This document shows, piece by piece, positions 55,298 through 64,000 of a stretch of 64,000 bases of DNA. The first letter of the stretch is position 1. The number at the start of each line of letters is the position of its first letter. The notes below the pieces were generated by a model. The model saw only the letters and a program-made list of their open reading frames with translations. It had not been told where the DNA came from and searched no databases. A program made the translations under genes and the position numbers. Source of the DNA: Alteriqipengyuania abyssalis (GTDB lineage: Bacteria; Pseudomonadota; Alphaproteobacteria; Sphingomonadales; Sphingomonadaceae). The stretch covers positions 248,001-312,000 of the forward strand of contig NZ_JAHWXP010000001.1 of NCBI RefSeq assembly GCF_019857185.1, written 5' to 3'.

Positions 55298-56590
55298 ATG
55301 ACCGATCTCCACCCGGAAACCCTTGCCGTCCACGCCGGGTGCGAGCCCGATCCGACCACGAACGCACGGATCACGCCGATCTACCAGACGGCGAGCTATG
55401 TGTTCGACAGCCCGGATCACGCGGCCAACCTGTTCTCGCTCTCCGAATTCGGGAACATCTATTCGCGGATCATGAACCCCACCAACGACGCGCTGGAGAA
55501 GAAAGTCGCGGCGCTGGAAGGCGGCGTCGGCGCGCTGGGCGTCGCGTCTGGCCATGCCGCGCAGCTGATCGCGTTCCACACACTGATGGAGCCGGGGTGC
55601 AATATCGTCGCGGCGAGGAAGCTGTATGGCGGATCGCTCAACCAGATGGGCGAGGCGTTTCTCAAGTTCGGTTGGGAAACCCGCTTCGTCGATGCCGACG
55701 ACCCCGAGAACATCCGCGCCGCGATGGACGACAAGACGCGCTGCGTCTTCATCGAAAGCCTCGCCAATCCGGGCGGCGTGGTCAGCGATATTTCCGCGAT
55801 TGCGGACGTCGCCCACGCGGGCGGTGTGCCGCTGATCGTGGACAACACCATGGCGACGCCTGCGCTGTGCAGGCCGTTCGATTTCGGTGCGGACATCGTC
55901 ACCCACTCGACCACCAAGTTCCTCAACGGGCATGGCAATGCGGTCGGCGGCGTGATCGTCGACAGCGGCAAGTTCGACTGGAAGGCGCAAGGCGACAAGT
56001 TCGCCGCGCTCACCCGGCCCAACGGATCGTACCACGGTGCGGTGCTGGTCGACGCGCTGGAGCCGGTCGGCCCGATCGCCTTCATCATCGCCTGCCGCGT
56101 GCTGGGCCTGCGCGATCTCGGCCCCGCGCTCGCGCCGATGAACGCCTTCCTCGCGCTGACCGGCATGGAAACGCTGCACCTGCGGATGGACCGGCATTGC
56201 GACAACGCGCTGGAGCTGGCCGAATGGCTCAAGGGGCACGAGAAGGTCGCGTGGGTTTCCTACGCCGGGCTGCGGGACAGCGACTATCACAGCCTCGCCA
56301 ACAAGTATCTCGGCGGGCGCGGAGGCGCGGTGTTCACCTTCGGGCTGAAGGGCGGTTACGAGGCGGGCCGGGCGCTGGTTTCCAACGTGAAGCTGTTGAG
56401 CCACCTCGCCAATATCGGCGACACCCGCTCGCTGATCATCCACCCCGCCTCGACCACGCACAGCCAGCTGGGCGAAACCGAGCTTATCGCGGCGGGCGCG
56501 GGGCCGGACGTGGTCCGCGTGTCGGTCGGGATCGAGAATATCGAGGATATCAAGGCCGACCTCGACCAGGCGCTGGCCGCTGCGGGCTGA
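55298..56590 (+). CDS. metY: O-acetylhomoserine aminocarboxypropyltransferase/sulfhydrylase
   Basis: PLP enzyme of the Cys/Met metabolism family that makes homocysteine from O-acetylhomoserine and sulfide. The 430-residue protein begins 'LHPETLAVHAGCEPDPTT', with 'YSRIMNPTNDALEKKVAALEGG' and the PLP lysine in HSTTKFLNGHG (K207). Its length of about 430 residues favours MetY over the shorter MetB/MetZ types, though OAH versus OSH use is not proven. It lies within the segment bracketed by the two 84-bp repeats. Confidence 0.9.
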   Translation: MTDLHPETLAVHAGCEPDPTTNARITPIYQTASYVFDSPDHAANLFSLSEFGNIYSRIMNPTNDALEKKVAALEGGVGALGVASGHAAQLIAFHTLMEPGCNIVAARKLYGGSLNQMGEAFLKFGWETRFVDADDPENIRAAMDDKTRCVFIESLANPGGVVSDISAIADVAHAGGVPLIVDNTMATPALCRPFDFGADIVTHSTTKFLNGHGNAVGGVIVDSGKFDWKAQGDKFAALTRPNGSYHGAVLVDALEPVGPIAFIIACRVLGLRDLGPALAPMNAFLALTGMETLHLRMDRHCDNALELAEWLKGHEKVAWVSYAGLRDSDYHSLANKYLGGRGGAVFTFGLKGGYEAGRALVSNVKLLSHLANIGDTRSLIIHPASTTHSQLGETELIAAGAGPDVVRVSVGIENIEDIKADLDQALAAAG

Positions 56591-56597
56591 GGGCGGG

Positions 56598-56729
56598 ATG
56601 TCAGCCGATTGCATCCATTGCGGCCACCCGCGGGGCACGCACCACGCCGGCGGCGACGGCGACCTCGCCTGCGCGGTGAAGGGCTGCGACTGCATCGGCT
56701 ATGTGGCGAAGGGCAAGGGAAGGGAGTGA
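56598..56729 (+). CDS. Very small Cys/His-rich protein (zinc-ribbon-like)
   Basis: A 43-residue frame starting seven bases after the metY stop, behind GAGGGCGGG. It holds cysteines at 5, 8, 25, 30 and 32 and histidines at 7, 10, 15 and 16: two knuckle-like C-x-x-C / C-x-C clusters separated by a Gly/Asp loop (DCIHCGHP, 'ACAVKGCDCIGY'). The density of potential zinc ligands over such a short frame is hard to explain by chance, so I take it as a real metal-binding microprotein. Function unknown. Confidence 0.6.
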   Translation: MSADCIHCGHPRGTHHAGGDGDLACAVKGCDCIGYVAKGKGRE

Positions 56730-56742
56730 TTTCTCTTTTTCC

Positions 56743-56826
56743 GTCACCCCGGACTTGATCCGGGGTCCCGCTTCTTCTTTTGTAAGACTCGGAAAAAAGC
56801 GGGACCCCCGCCTGCGCGGGGGTGAC
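56743..56826. repeat. 84-bp palindromic repeat, copy B
   Basis: Same length and orientation as the element at 54864, with identical GTCACCCCGGACTTGATCCG left arm and CCCCCGCCTGCGCGGGGGTG right arm; only the central bases between the arms differ (TTTTGTAAGACTCGGAAAAAA versus the other copy). It follows the Cys/His-rich gene. Confidence 0.88.
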
Positions 56827-56900
56827 GAAACGAGTTCACTCCAGATTCGAGGTATCGAAGTGACCAGGACCCGCACCCACTCGACCTGCGAGGCCGCACA

Positions 56901-57365
56901 ATGAGCGCCCCCCAAAGCGGTGCGAGCTTCCTGCCGATCGCCGCGATGATGTTCGCCGCAGGGCTGGGCATTCCCGTCTTCGCGTCTCTCAATGCCGGGC
57001 TGAACCAGCAGCTCGGCAGCCCTATTGCCGCAACCGCAGTCACCTTCGGCATCGGTCTGGTCATCTCGACGACCGTGCTCGCCTTCGTCGGCTTCCCGAG
57101 CGCGTCGGACTTCACGCTCGACAGGCCGTGGCTCTATGGCGCCTCGGTCTTCATGTTGTTCTATGCGACCGCGATTGCGTTCTCCGCGCCCAGGATCGGG
57201 CTGGGCAACGCGATCTTCTTCGTTCTAACCGGCCAGCTCATCGCGGCTGCGACCATCGACCATTTCGGCCTGCTCGGCGCGATCCAGAGCTCGTTGACGC
57301 CCAAGCGCATACTGGGCATCGCCGTGATGGCCGTGGGCCTCTACCTTGCCAGGAAACCCGTATGA
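56901..57365 (+). CDS. DUF606 (DMT-superfamily half-size) membrane protein
   Basis: A 154-residue membrane protein with five hydrophobic segments, the usual size of DUF606/YdcZ transporters. '[21 protein letters not shown]' at the first turn and '[14 protein letters not shown]' near the end are family landmarks. Its stop overlaps the bioB start (ATGA). It may move a small molecule such as biotin precursors, but that is inferred only from the coupling. Confidence 0.85.
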   Translation: MSAPQSGASFLPIAAMMFAAGLGIPVFASLNAGLNQQLGSPIAATAVTFGIGLVISTTVLAFVGFPSASDFTLDRPWLYGASVFMLFYATAIAFSAPRIGLGNAIFFVLTGQLIAAATIDHFGLLGAIQSSLTPKRILGIAVMAVGLYLARKPV

Positions 57366-58372
57366 CCGACATCCGCACCGACTGGACCCGCGAGGAAATC
57401 GCAGGGCTGTTCGACCTTCCCTTCACCGAACTGCTGTTTCAGGCGGCGAGCGTTCACCGCGAGAACCATCCGCCCGAACAGGTCCAGCTGTGCACGCTGC
57501 TCAGCATCAAAACCGGCGGGTGTCCGGAGGATTGCGGTTATTGCTCGCAGTCGGTGAAGGCCGACAGCGGCGTCGAGGCGACCAAGCTGATGGATGTGCG
57601 CGCCGTGCTGCAAACCGCGGCGCAGGCGAAGGATGCTGGCAGCCAGCGGTTCTGCATGGGCGCCGCGTGGCGCAACCCCAAGGACCGCGACATGCCCGCG
57701 ATTATCGAGATCGTGAAGGGCGTGCGCGAAATGGGGCTGGAGACCTGCATGACGCTGGGCATGCTGACGCCGAAACAGGCGGACATGCTGAAAGAGGCGG
57801 GGCTCGACTACTACAATCACAATGTCGACACCGGGCCCGAATATTACGAGCGCGTGATCTCTACCCGTAACTATCAGGACCGGCTCGACACGCTGCAGAA
57901 CGTGCGCGATGCGGGGATCAACGTGTGCAGTGGCGGGATCGTCGGAATGGGCGAGACGCGCGAGGATCGCGTTGGCTTCGTCCACACGCTCGCCACGCTG
58001 GAGAAGCATCCCGAGAGCGTGCCGGTCAATGCGCTGGTGCCGGTCAAGGGCACGGTGTTGGGCGACATGCTGGCCGATACTCCTCTGGCCAAGATCGACG
58101 ATATCGAATTCGTCCGCACCGTCGCGGTGGCGCGGATCACCATGCCGATGAGCATGGTGCGGCTCTCCGCGGGCCGCGAAAGCATGAGCGAGGCCACGCA
58201 GGCGCTGTGCTTCCTCGCGGGCGCGAACTCGATCTTCACCGGCGACAAGCTGCTGACCGCGCCCAATGCGGGCGACGACAGCGACGGCGCGCTGTTCGCC
58301 AAGCTGGGGCTGACCCCGCTGATGCAGGAGGAGCCCGCGCGCGCCTGCAAGGTGGCGGAGCCTGCGGAATGA
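57362..58372 (+). CDS. bioB: Biotin synthase
   Basis: Radical SAM enzyme that inserts sulfur into dethiobiotin. The 336-residue protein has the radical SAM cluster CPEDCGYC (C54, C58, C61) and later cysteines for the second cluster, with '[10 protein letters not shown]' and '[11 protein letters not shown]' typical of BioB. It overlaps both the upstream transporter and the downstream esterase start by four bases. No bioF, bioA or bioD genes are nearby. The biotin it makes is needed by propionyl-CoA carboxylase encoded at 49481 and 60398. Confidence 0.95.
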   Translation: MTDIRTDWTREEIAGLFDLPFTELLFQAASVHRENHPPEQVQLCTLLSIKTGGCPEDCGYCSQSVKADSGVEATKLMDVRAVLQTAAQAKDAGSQRFCMGAAWRNPKDRDMPAIIEIVKGVREMGLETCMTLGMLTPKQADMLKEAGLDYYNHNVDTGPEYYERVISTRNYQDRLDTLQNVRDAGINVCSGGIVGMGETREDRVGFVHTLATLEKHPESVPVNALVPVKGTVLGDMLADTPLAKIDDIEFVRTVAVARITMPMSMVRLSAGRESMSEATQALCFLAGANSIFTGDKLLTAPNAGDDSDGALFAKLGLTPLMQEEPARACKVAEPAE

Positions 58373-59211
58373 AGATGCTGCTCGCCCTCGCTGCCCTGCT
58401 GCTCCCCGGGGGGCTGCTGGCGCAACAGCCGGTCCCCCAAGATGCGGTACCGATCACCATCGGAACGACCTATTACCTCGATTATGCCGAGGGCGATGAG
58501 CGGAGGATCAACATCTATGTGCCCAGCGGATATGCGGAGAGCGCGGATGCTTATCCGGTGCTCTACCTGATCGACGGCGGGCTGGATCAGGATTTCCTCC
58601 ACGTCGTCGGCACGACCGCGCTCAATGCGCTGTGGGGCCGTTCGCAGCCGGTCATCGTGGTCGGTATCCAGACCGACGATCGCCGCGCCGAGCTGATCGG
58701 TGACAAGGGAAACGCCGAAGAGCGAAAGCTCTTTCCCACAGCAGGTGACGCGGCGACGTTTCGCGCCTTTATCCGGAACAAGGTGAAGCCGCTGGTCGAA
58801 GCCAACTATCGCACCAGCGGCGAAGATGCGGTGATGGGCGAATCGCTCGCGGGACTGTTCATTGCCGAGACCTGGCTGATCGAGCCGGGTCTGTTCGACA
58901 AATATGCCGCGATCGACCCGAGCCTGTGGTGGCATGACGTCGCGCTCGGCAAATCGGCGGCGGCTGTGGTGAAGGACGGGCGCCGGCGGGGGCCGATCCT
59001 GCTGAGCTTTTCCAATGAAGGCCCGATGACCGAGAAGGGCACGCGGCTGGTGGCAGAGGCCGCTGGCGACAAGGCATGTCTGCTGCCCCGCGACGATCTG
59101 ACCCACGCGACCGCCTATCACGTGCTGACCCCGCAGGCGCTCCAGTTCCTCTTTCCCACCGGAGCGGAGTTCGATGCGGAGTGGGGCTTCACCGTGGACT
59201 GCGCGGGCTAG
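58369..59211 (+). CDS. Secreted alpha/beta hydrolase (esterase, Fes/IroE-like)
   Basis: A 280-residue secreted esterase: signal peptide about 1-19, strand '[25 protein letters not shown]', nucleophile elbow GESLAG (S159), and an active-site histidine expected near 'THATAYHV'. The fold matches the esterase D / iron-chelate esterase family. It overlaps the bioB stop by four bases, so it is translated with bioB. The substrate is unknown; the pairing with biotin synthase recalls BioH-type esterases, but those are cytoplasmic and this is not. Confidence 0.8.
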   Translation: MKMLLALAALLLPGGLLAQQPVPQDAVPITIGTTYYLDYAEGDERRINIYVPSGYAESADAYPVLYLIDGGLDQDFLHVVGTTALNALWGRSQPVIVVGIQTDDRRAELIGDKGNAEERKLFPTAGDAATFRAFIRNKVKPLVEANYRTSGEDAVMGESLAGLFIAETWLIEPGLFDKYAAIDPSLWWHDVALGKSAAAVVKDGRRRGPILLSFSNEGPMTEKGTRLVAEAAGDKACLLPRDDLTHATAYHVLTPQALQFLFPTGAEFDAEWGFTVDCAG

Positions 59212-59214
59212 GCC

Positions 59215-60015
59215 TTGTCGCTCGGCTTCTCCGTCGACGAGCTGCTGCCCCGTGCGCGCGGCGGCGGGCAGCTCAAGATGGGGCTGGTGAAGCTGGGCGG
59301 GAACGATTGGCTCCAGCCCGATCCAGACCTGGCTGCGCGTGCGGAAGGTTTTGCGCAATTCCCCGAGGGCATCCAGCTGACGCCCGAGGGCGAAGCGGCG
59401 GGGCGCGAGCTTGCCACGGGGTTGGGCGTGTCGGGCGGGCTCGCCGAGGCGGCCCACGCGCATCACGAGGATATGTGCCTGCTCACCCGCCGCGAAGACG
59501 AGGAGCATTATCGCCTGGTCGGGGCGGCAGTCGCGTGGCCATCTGATTGGACGCCTGCCGACAAGATGGGGCTGCCGTTGCGTGCGCTCCACGCACCGAT
59601 TCAGGGGTACGAGGAACAGCTCGCCAGCGGGGTCGACCGTTTCATGGAGAAGCTGCGGCCCGGCCCGATCTATGGCCGCGCCAACTGGTTTATCGCCGCA
59701 ACGCCAGACATGCGCTGGGTTGCCGAGCCGCCGGAACGGGCCTTCGCGCATGTGACGCAGGACAACGCCGGCACCACGCTGTTCGTGCGCTCAGAACGCC
59801 AGACGCTGCGCCGCCTGCCGCGCACGGGCGCGATCCTGTTCACGATCGGAATCTACGTCTCGCCCTTGGGTGCGCTCTCGCCCGCGAACATCCACCGTCT
59901 GGCCAACGGGCTGACAACCTTGCTCAATGGTGAGGTGGAGCGCAGGGGAGTGGGGGCTTACGCTAGGGCACTTATCGGCTATGCGAAGGCACGAGAAGAG
60001 GAGAGGGACCCATGA
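59215..60015 (+). CDS. DUF3445 protein (haem-dependent oxidative N-demethylase family)
   Basis: A 266-residue protein of the DUF3445 family, which includes the alpha subunit of haem-dependent oxidative N-demethylase. Landmarks are 'LKMGLVKL', 'HEDMCLL', 'YGRANWFIAA' and 'LRRLPRTGAILFTI'. The start is a TTG four bases after the esterase stop; an ATG at codon 22 is possible. Its stop overlaps the next gene by four bases. A partner reductase is not in the window, so the activity is inferred from the family only. Confidence 0.8.
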   Translation: MSLGFSVDELLPRARGGGQLKMGLVKLGGNDWLQPDPDLAARAEGFAQFPEGIQLTPEGEAAGRELATGLGVSGGLAEAAHAHHEDMCLLTRREDEEHYRLVGAAVAWPSDWTPADKMGLPLRALHAPIQGYEEQLASGVDRFMEKLRPGPIYGRANWFIAATPDMRWVAEPPERAFAHVTQDNAGTTLFVRSERQTLRRLPRTGAILFTIGIYVSPLGALSPANIHRLANGLTTLLNGEVERRGVGAYARALIGYAKAREEERDP

Positions 60016-60398
60016 TCCTGACCGCATTGCTGCTGATCCAGGCGAGCGCGCAAGCCGCGCAGCCGCAGGTCGATTGCGAAAACGCGATGACGCAGATGGA
60101 CATGAACATCTGCGCAGGGCGGGAGTATCAGGCCGCCGACCGCGAGCTCAACGCGGTGTGGAAGAAAGCGTCGCAGCGCGCCAAGTCGGTCGACAAGGAT
60201 GTCGGCGGCGGCACCCAGCATCGCGAGCTGCTGGCTGCGCAACGCGCGTGGCTGACCTTTCGCGACGCACAATGTTCGTTCGAGGCGAACCAGTATCGCG
60301 GCGGTTCGATCATGCCGCTGATCCGGTCGACCTGCCTCACCGCGCTGACCGAGGCGCGCACCAAGCAACTACGTGAATATCTGGAGTTTCCGGGCTAG
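60012..60398 (+). CDS. LprI/DUF1311-family secreted protein
   Basis: A 128-residue secreted protein with a signal peptide (about 1-16) and four cysteines (C22, C34, C88, C108) in the spacing of the lysozyme-inhibitor LprI/DUF1311 family ('DCENAMTQMDMNICAGREYQAADRELN', 'RDAQCSFEA'). It overlaps DUF3445 by four bases and the carboxylase start by one, so it sits inside a translationally coupled operon. Lysozyme inhibition is the family function in mycobacteria; other roles are possible. Confidence 0.82.
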   Translation: MILTALLLIQASAQAAQPQVDCENAMTQMDMNICAGREYQAADRELNAVWKKASQRAKSVDKDVGGGTQHRELLAAQRAWLTFRDAQCSFEANQYRGGSIMPLIRSTCLTALTEARTKQLREYLEFPG

Positions 60399-62434
60399 TG
60401 TTTTCCAAGATCCTGATTGCCAACCGCGGTGAGATTGCCTGCCGCGTCATCCAGACGTGCAAGCGGATGGGGATCGCCACCGTGGCGGTCTATTCCGATG
60501 CCGATGCGCGCGCGCCCTTCGTGAAGATGGCGGATGAGGCGGTGCATATCGGTGCCGCTCCCGCAGCCGAAAGCTACCTGCTGGCGGACAAGATCATCGA
60601 GGCGTGCAAGCAGACCGGGGCCGAAGCGGTCCATCCGGGCTATGGCTTCCTGTCCGAACGCGCGAGCTTCGTCGAAGCGCTCGACAAGGAAGGCATCGTC
60701 TTCATCGGCCCGCCGGCCAAGGCGATCGCCGCGATGGGCGACAAGATCGAATCGAAGAAGCTGGCCAAGGAAGCGGGCGTCAACACCGTGCCCGGCTCCA
60801 AGGACGCGATCGACACCACCGAGGAAGCGCTCAAGATCTCGAACGAGATCGGCTATCCGGTGATGATGAAGGCGTCGGCAGGCGGCGGCGGCAAGGGCAT
60901 GCGGCTCGCGTGGAACGACAAGGATGTCGAGGAAGGCTTCGAGGCAACCAAGCGCGAAGGCCTCAACTCGTTTGGCGACGACCGCGTCTTCATCGAGAAG
61001 TTCATCGAAGACCCGCGCCATATCGAAATCCAGATCCTCGCCGACAGGCAGGGCAACACGCTCTACCTCAACGAGCGTGAGTGCAGCATCCAGCGCCGCC
61101 ACCAAAAGGTGGTCGAGGAAGCGCCGTCGCCCTTCGTGACGCCCGAAATGCGTAAAGCAATGGGCGAGCAGGCGGTCGCGCTGTCGCAGGCGGTCGGGTA
61201 CTTCTCCGCCGGGACTGTCGAGCTGATCGTCAGCGGCGCGGACAAGACGGGGGAGAGCTTCTACTTCCTCGAAATGAACACCCGCCTGCAGGTGGAACAC
61301 CCGGTGACCGAGGCGATCACCGGCGTCGATCTGGTCGAATGGATGATCCGCGTCGCAGCGGGCGAAGAACTTCCCTTCAAGCAGGACGACATCGGGATCG
61401 ACGGCTGGTCGATCGAAACGCGCGTCTATGCCGAAGACCCCTATCGCAACTTCCTGCCGAGCATCGGGCGGCTGGTCCGCTACGAACCGCCGGTCCCGGG
61501 CTGGACGGGTGCAAGCGGCCCCGCCGGGCGGCGCGGGCACGAGATGGGCGGCGGCGGCATCCGCGTGGATGACGGCGTGTTCGAAGGCGGCGAAGTCTCG
61601 ATCTTCTACGACCCGATGATCGCCAAGCTGATCACCTGGGGCCCGACCCGCGATGCCGCGGCGGACCTGCAGGTCGAAGCTCTCGACGCCTTCCGCGTCG
61701 AAGGGCCGGGCCACAATATCGATTTCCTGAGCGCAATCATGCAGCACCCGCGCTTCCGCTCGGGCGAGCTGACCACCGGCTTCATCGCCGAGGAATATCC
61801 CGAAGGCTTCCAGGGCGCAGCGGTGGACGAGCCGAGGCTGAAGCTGGTCGCGGCGCTGATCGCCGGGGCGCAATGCTCGGTCATGGCGCACGAAGGGCAG
61901 ATCTCTGGCCGCCTCGATGGTGCGCCCAAGGTGCCCTCAGACTGGGTCGTCAAGATCGACGGGCGCACATTCGAGGTCGTTCTGGGCGAAGGCGGAGCCA
62001 CGGTCGATGGCGAGTGGATCACCGGCACGACCGACTGGCAGCCGGGCATGGTCCTCGCCGCCGCCAACGGCAATGGCGAGAACCTCGCGATCCAGCTGCG
62101 GCGGGAAACCAGCGCGATCTGGGCGCTGACGACGCGTGGGCGTACGCACAAGGGCCTTGCGGTCCCCGCACGGCTCGCCCCGCTGCTCGATCACATGATC
62201 GAGAAGGAGCCGCCTGATCTTTCCAAGATGCTCATCTGCCCGATGCCGGGCCTGCTGGTGAAACTGCACGTGGCAGAGGGTGACGAGGTCCAGCCGGGCC
62301 AGCCGCTCGCCACGGTCGAGGCGATGAAGATGGAAAACATCCTGCGCGCCGAAAAGGAAGGCACGATCTCCAGCATCAACGCCGCCGAGGGTGACAGCCT
62401 CGCGGTCGACGAGGTGATCCTGGAGCTGGAATAG
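60398..62434 (+). CDS. pccA: Propionyl-CoA carboxylase alpha subunit (biotin carboxylase + BCCP)
   Basis: Biotin-containing subunit of 678 residues. Biotin carboxylase domain at about 1-450 (ATP-grasp with 'KASAGGGGKGMRL', 'EMNTRLQVEHPVTE'), a BT domain at about 490-600 that binds the beta subunit, and a biotinyl domain with VEAMKMEN (K644) at the end. The full-length fused form is typical of propionyl-, methylcrotonyl- or geranyl-CoA carboxylases; neighbours point to propionyl-CoA. The GTG start shares one base with the stop of the LprI-like gene, so translation is coupled. Confidence 0.93.
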   Translation: MFSKILIANRGEIACRVIQTCKRMGIATVAVYSDADARAPFVKMADEAVHIGAAPAAESYLLADKIIEACKQTGAEAVHPGYGFLSERASFVEALDKEGIVFIGPPAKAIAAMGDKIESKKLAKEAGVNTVPGSKDAIDTTEEALKISNEIGYPVMMKASAGGGGKGMRLAWNDKDVEEGFEATKREGLNSFGDDRVFIEKFIEDPRHIEIQILADRQGNTLYLNERECSIQRRHQKVVEEAPSPFVTPEMRKAMGEQAVALSQAVGYFSAGTVELIVSGADKTGESFYFLEMNTRLQVEHPVTEAITGVDLVEWMIRVAAGEELPFKQDDIGIDGWSIETRVYAEDPYRNFLPSIGRLVRYEPPVPGWTGASGPAGRRGHEMGGGGIRVDDGVFEGGEVSIFYDPMIAKLITWGPTRDAAADLQVEALDAFRVEGPGHNIDFLSAIMQHPRFRSGELTTGFIAEEYPEGFQGAAVDEPRLKLVAALIAGAQCSVMAHEGQISGRLDGAPKVPSDWVVKIDGRTFEVVLGEGGATVDGEWITGTTDWQPGMVLAAANGNGENLAIQLRRETSAIWALTTRGRTHKGLAVPARLAPLLDHMIEKEPPDLSKMLICPMPGLLVKLHVAEGDEVQPGQPLATVEAMKMENILRAEKEGTISSINAAEGDSLAVDEVILELE

Positions 62435-62805
62435 TGCACCTCTCGCACGAACCCGATGCTCCTGCGGGTGAGCAGATTGCGTTCGACGACTTCCTCAAGG
62501 TCGACATTCGAGTCGGCACGGTGGTCGCGGCGCATGAGTTTCCCGAGGCGCGCAAGCCTGCCTACCGGCTGGAGATCGACTTCGGGCCGGCGATCGGCGT
62601 GAAGAAGACCAGCGCGCAGATCACCGCGAACTACGCGCGCGAGGAACTCGTCGGGCGGCAGGTCGCGGCGGTGGTCAACTTCCCGCCGCGCCAGATCGGG
62701 CCGGTCATGTCCGAAGTGCTGACGCTGGGCTTTGCGGACGAGGCGGGCGAGGTCGTGCTGTTCTCGCCCGACAAGGCAGTGCCCGACGGTTCGCGGCTGT
62801 TTTAG
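62434..62805 (+). CDS. csaA: tRNA-binding domain protein CsaA-like
   Basis: A 123-residue OB-fold protein of the CsaA/tRNA-binding type ('FLKVDIRVGTVVAAHEFPEARKPAYRLEIDFG', 'QITANYAREELVGRQVAAVVNFPPRQIGPVMSEVL'). CsaA proteins have chaperone-like and RNA-binding activity; they lack the synthetase domains of MetG. The GTG start shares one base with the pccA stop, ending the coupled operon. The downstream gene is on the other strand. Confidence 0.92.
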   Translation: MHLSHEPDAPAGEQIAFDDFLKVDIRVGTVVAAHEFPEARKPAYRLEIDFGPAIGVKKTSAQITANYAREELVGRQVAAVVNFPPRQIGPVMSEVLTLGFADEAGEVVLFSPDKAVPDGSRLF

Positions 62806-62826
62806 GCGGCTTCCATGCCGTGCGCC

Positions 62827-63945
62827 TCAATGCGCCTGTAGCTGCTCGTCCATGAACGCGGCCACGTCCGCCAGCTCTACATCGCGCGCGACATAGGCCT
62901 CGCCGAGGGCGCGCAGCAGGATGAAGGGGACGGTGCCGCCGCCAGCCTTCTTGTCGTGGCGCATGTGATCGGCCAGCACTGTGCCGTCGCAGTCGAGCCC
63001 CAGCGCGGAAATCTCGGTGGGCAGGCCTGCACGGGCCAGCGCTTCGGTCACACTTTCCGCGTCTGCCAGCGAGATCAGATCGCGGCGGGCGGAGAATCGC
63101 GCTGCCAGCACCATGCCGAGCGCCACCGCCTCGCCATGCAGAAGCCTGTCGCCGAAGCCCGTCTCCGCTTCCAGCGCGTGGCCGAAGGTGTGACCGAGGT
63201 TCAGGAGCGCGCGGGCGTCCTTCGTCTCGCGCTCGTCCTCCGCGACGATCCGGGCCTTCATGCCGACGCAATGCGCGATTACCGGCTCCAGCACGGCATT
63301 GTCGCAGGCGAGGATCGCTGCGCTGTCCTGATCGACCCGCGCGAAGAACTCGGCATCTCCCAACAGCCCGTATTTGAACACTTCCGCCAGCCCCGCGCGC
63401 ATTTCTCGCTGGGGGAGGGTGGCGAGGCAGGCGGTGTCGGCGAGCACCAGCGAGGGCTGGTGGAACGCGCCGATCAGGTTCTTGCCTGCGCTCGCATTGA
63501 TCGCGGTCTTGCCGCCGACGCTCGAATCGACCTGCGCCAGCAGCGTGGTCGGCAGCTGGACGAAGCCACAGCCGCGTTTCAGGATCGCGCAGGCGAAGCC
63601 GACCAGATCGCCGACCACTCCGCCGCCCAATGCGAAGACATGATCGGACCGGGTGACGCCGCGCGCCAGCAGCCAGTCGGTCAGCCGCTCTAGCTCAGCC
63701 CAGCTTTTCGAGCCTTCGCCGGGCGAGACCTCGTACCAGTCGATCGCGTGGCCATTCGTGGCGAGCGACTGTGTCAGCCTGTCGCCGTGCAACCGACGGG
63801 CATTGGCGTCGGCAACGACCGGCACCTTGCGGCCTGACCATGGCGCGATGAACTCGCGGGCCTGAACGATCGCGTCGTCGAGCAGTCCTGCGCCAACCCG
63901 TACCTCGTAGCTGCGCCCGGCGAGCGCGACGTTTACGACAGCCAC
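62827..63945 (-). CDS. aroB: 3-dehydroquinate synthase
   Basis: NAD- and metal-dependent enzyme of the shikimate pathway. The 372-residue protein has 'FALGGGVVGDLVGF', 'DSSVGGKTAINASAGKNLIGAFHQP' and the metal-site segment LLNLGHTFGHALE. The GTG start at 63945 overlaps the end of the shikimate kinase gene upstream on the same strand, the usual aroK-aroB order. Confidence 0.95.
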   Translation of the reverse strand: MAVVNVALAGRSYEVRVGAGLLDDAIVQAREFIAPWSGRKVPVVADANARRLHGDRLTQSLATNGHAIDWYEVSPGEGSKSWAELERLTDWLLARGVTRSDHVFALGGGVVGDLVGFACAILKRGCGFVQLPTTLLAQVDSSVGGKTAINASAGKNLIGAFHQPSLVLADTACLATLPQREMRAGLAEVFKYGLLGDAEFFARVDQDSAAILACDNAVLEPVIAHCVGMKARIVAEDERETKDARALLNLGHTFGHALEAETGFGDRLLHGEAVALGMVLAARFSARRDLISLADAESVTEALARAGLPTEISALGLDCDGTVLADHMRHDKKAGGGTVPFILLRALGEAYVARDVELADVAAFMDEQLQAH

Positions 63946-64000
63946 TTCTCAAGCTCCTCGATAATCGTCCACGCGGTGCGGGTGTGGGGGCCTTGCTGGC
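63933..64000 (-). CDS. aroK: Shikimate kinase, C-terminal end (partial)
   Basis: Only the last 21 codons lie in the window: the frame reads QQGPHTRTAWTIIEELEKWLS then TAA at 63933-63935. This matches the C-terminal helix of shikimate kinases (P-H-x-x-x-x-x-x-I-x-x-L). It overlaps the aroB start by 13 bases. Identification rests on this short segment and the aroK-aroB order. Confidence 0.7.
   Translation of the reverse strand, partial: QQGPHTRTAWTIIEELEKWLS

Overview
The window looks like chromosomal DNA of a high-GC alphaproteobacterium of the Sphingomonadales/Erythrobacteraceae type. This is inferred from the gene content: a glycine-dependent 5-aminolevulinate synthase, betaine-lipid genes btaA/btaB, the lepB-rnc-era block, a biotin-dependent propionyl-CoA route, and families of short palindromic intergenic repeats such as the 'CACCCCGGACTTGATCCGGGG' type. 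No rRNA, tRNA, CRISPR array, prophage or complete insertion sequence was seen, and no gene-free stretch exceeds 300 bases.

Layout. 1-7.9 kb: a type I secretion operon (TolC-like outer-membrane protein, ABC exporter, HlyD-like adaptor, small putative lipoprotein) followed by its probable cargo, a 972-residue serralysin-type metalloprotease, closed by a clear terminator. 8-12.2 kb: a small secreted protein, CitE-like lyase, crotonase, tyrosine phosphatase and thioredoxin reductase. 12.3-16.1 kb (minus): two tandem MAPEG membrane proteins, btaB and btaA for betaine lipid synthesis, and a threonine dehydratase. 16.3-24 kb: a polyamine region with carboxy(nor)spermidine dehydrogenase, carboxy(nor)spermidine decarboxylase and ornithine decarboxylase behind a structured leader. 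It is interrupted by a macro-domain pseudogene, a DUF486 protein, an S41 protease and a serine hydrolase. 24-31 kb: WYL-type regulator and GST, nitroreductase, SleB-type hydrolase, MBL-like protein, hemA, murI and a membrane-tethered LuxR/EF-hand protein.

31.4-45.6 kb: plsY-dprA, two paralogous membrane proteins, topA with a small basic protein, a DUF559 gene bracketed by two 143-bp repeats, a lipoprotein, era-rnc-lepB, pgi, an orphan Mrr-like nuclease of lower GC, tspO and a MscS channel. 45.8-49.3 kb: DEAD-box helicase, CDP-alcohol phosphatidyltransferase, glutathione reductase. 49.5-62.8 kb: a propionyl-CoA to succinyl-CoA module (pccB, mce, mutase, pccA) interleaved with GST, metY, DUF606, bioB, an esterase, a DUF3445 protein, an LprI-like protein and csaA. 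62.8-64 kb (minus): aroB and the end of aroK.

How they work together: the T1SS operon exports the protease. Ornithine decarboxylase makes putrescine, which the dehydrogenase/decarboxylase pair converts to spermidine-type triamines. BioB supplies the cofactor of the PCC enzyme encoded around it, and PCC, epimerase and mutase drain propionyl-CoA into the TCA cycle. The strongest leads for new biology are the transmembrane LuxR/EF-hand regulator, the repeat-bounded DUF559 unit, the structured ornithine decarboxylase leader, the orphan Mrr-like nuclease and the cysteine-bearing tail of the exported protease.
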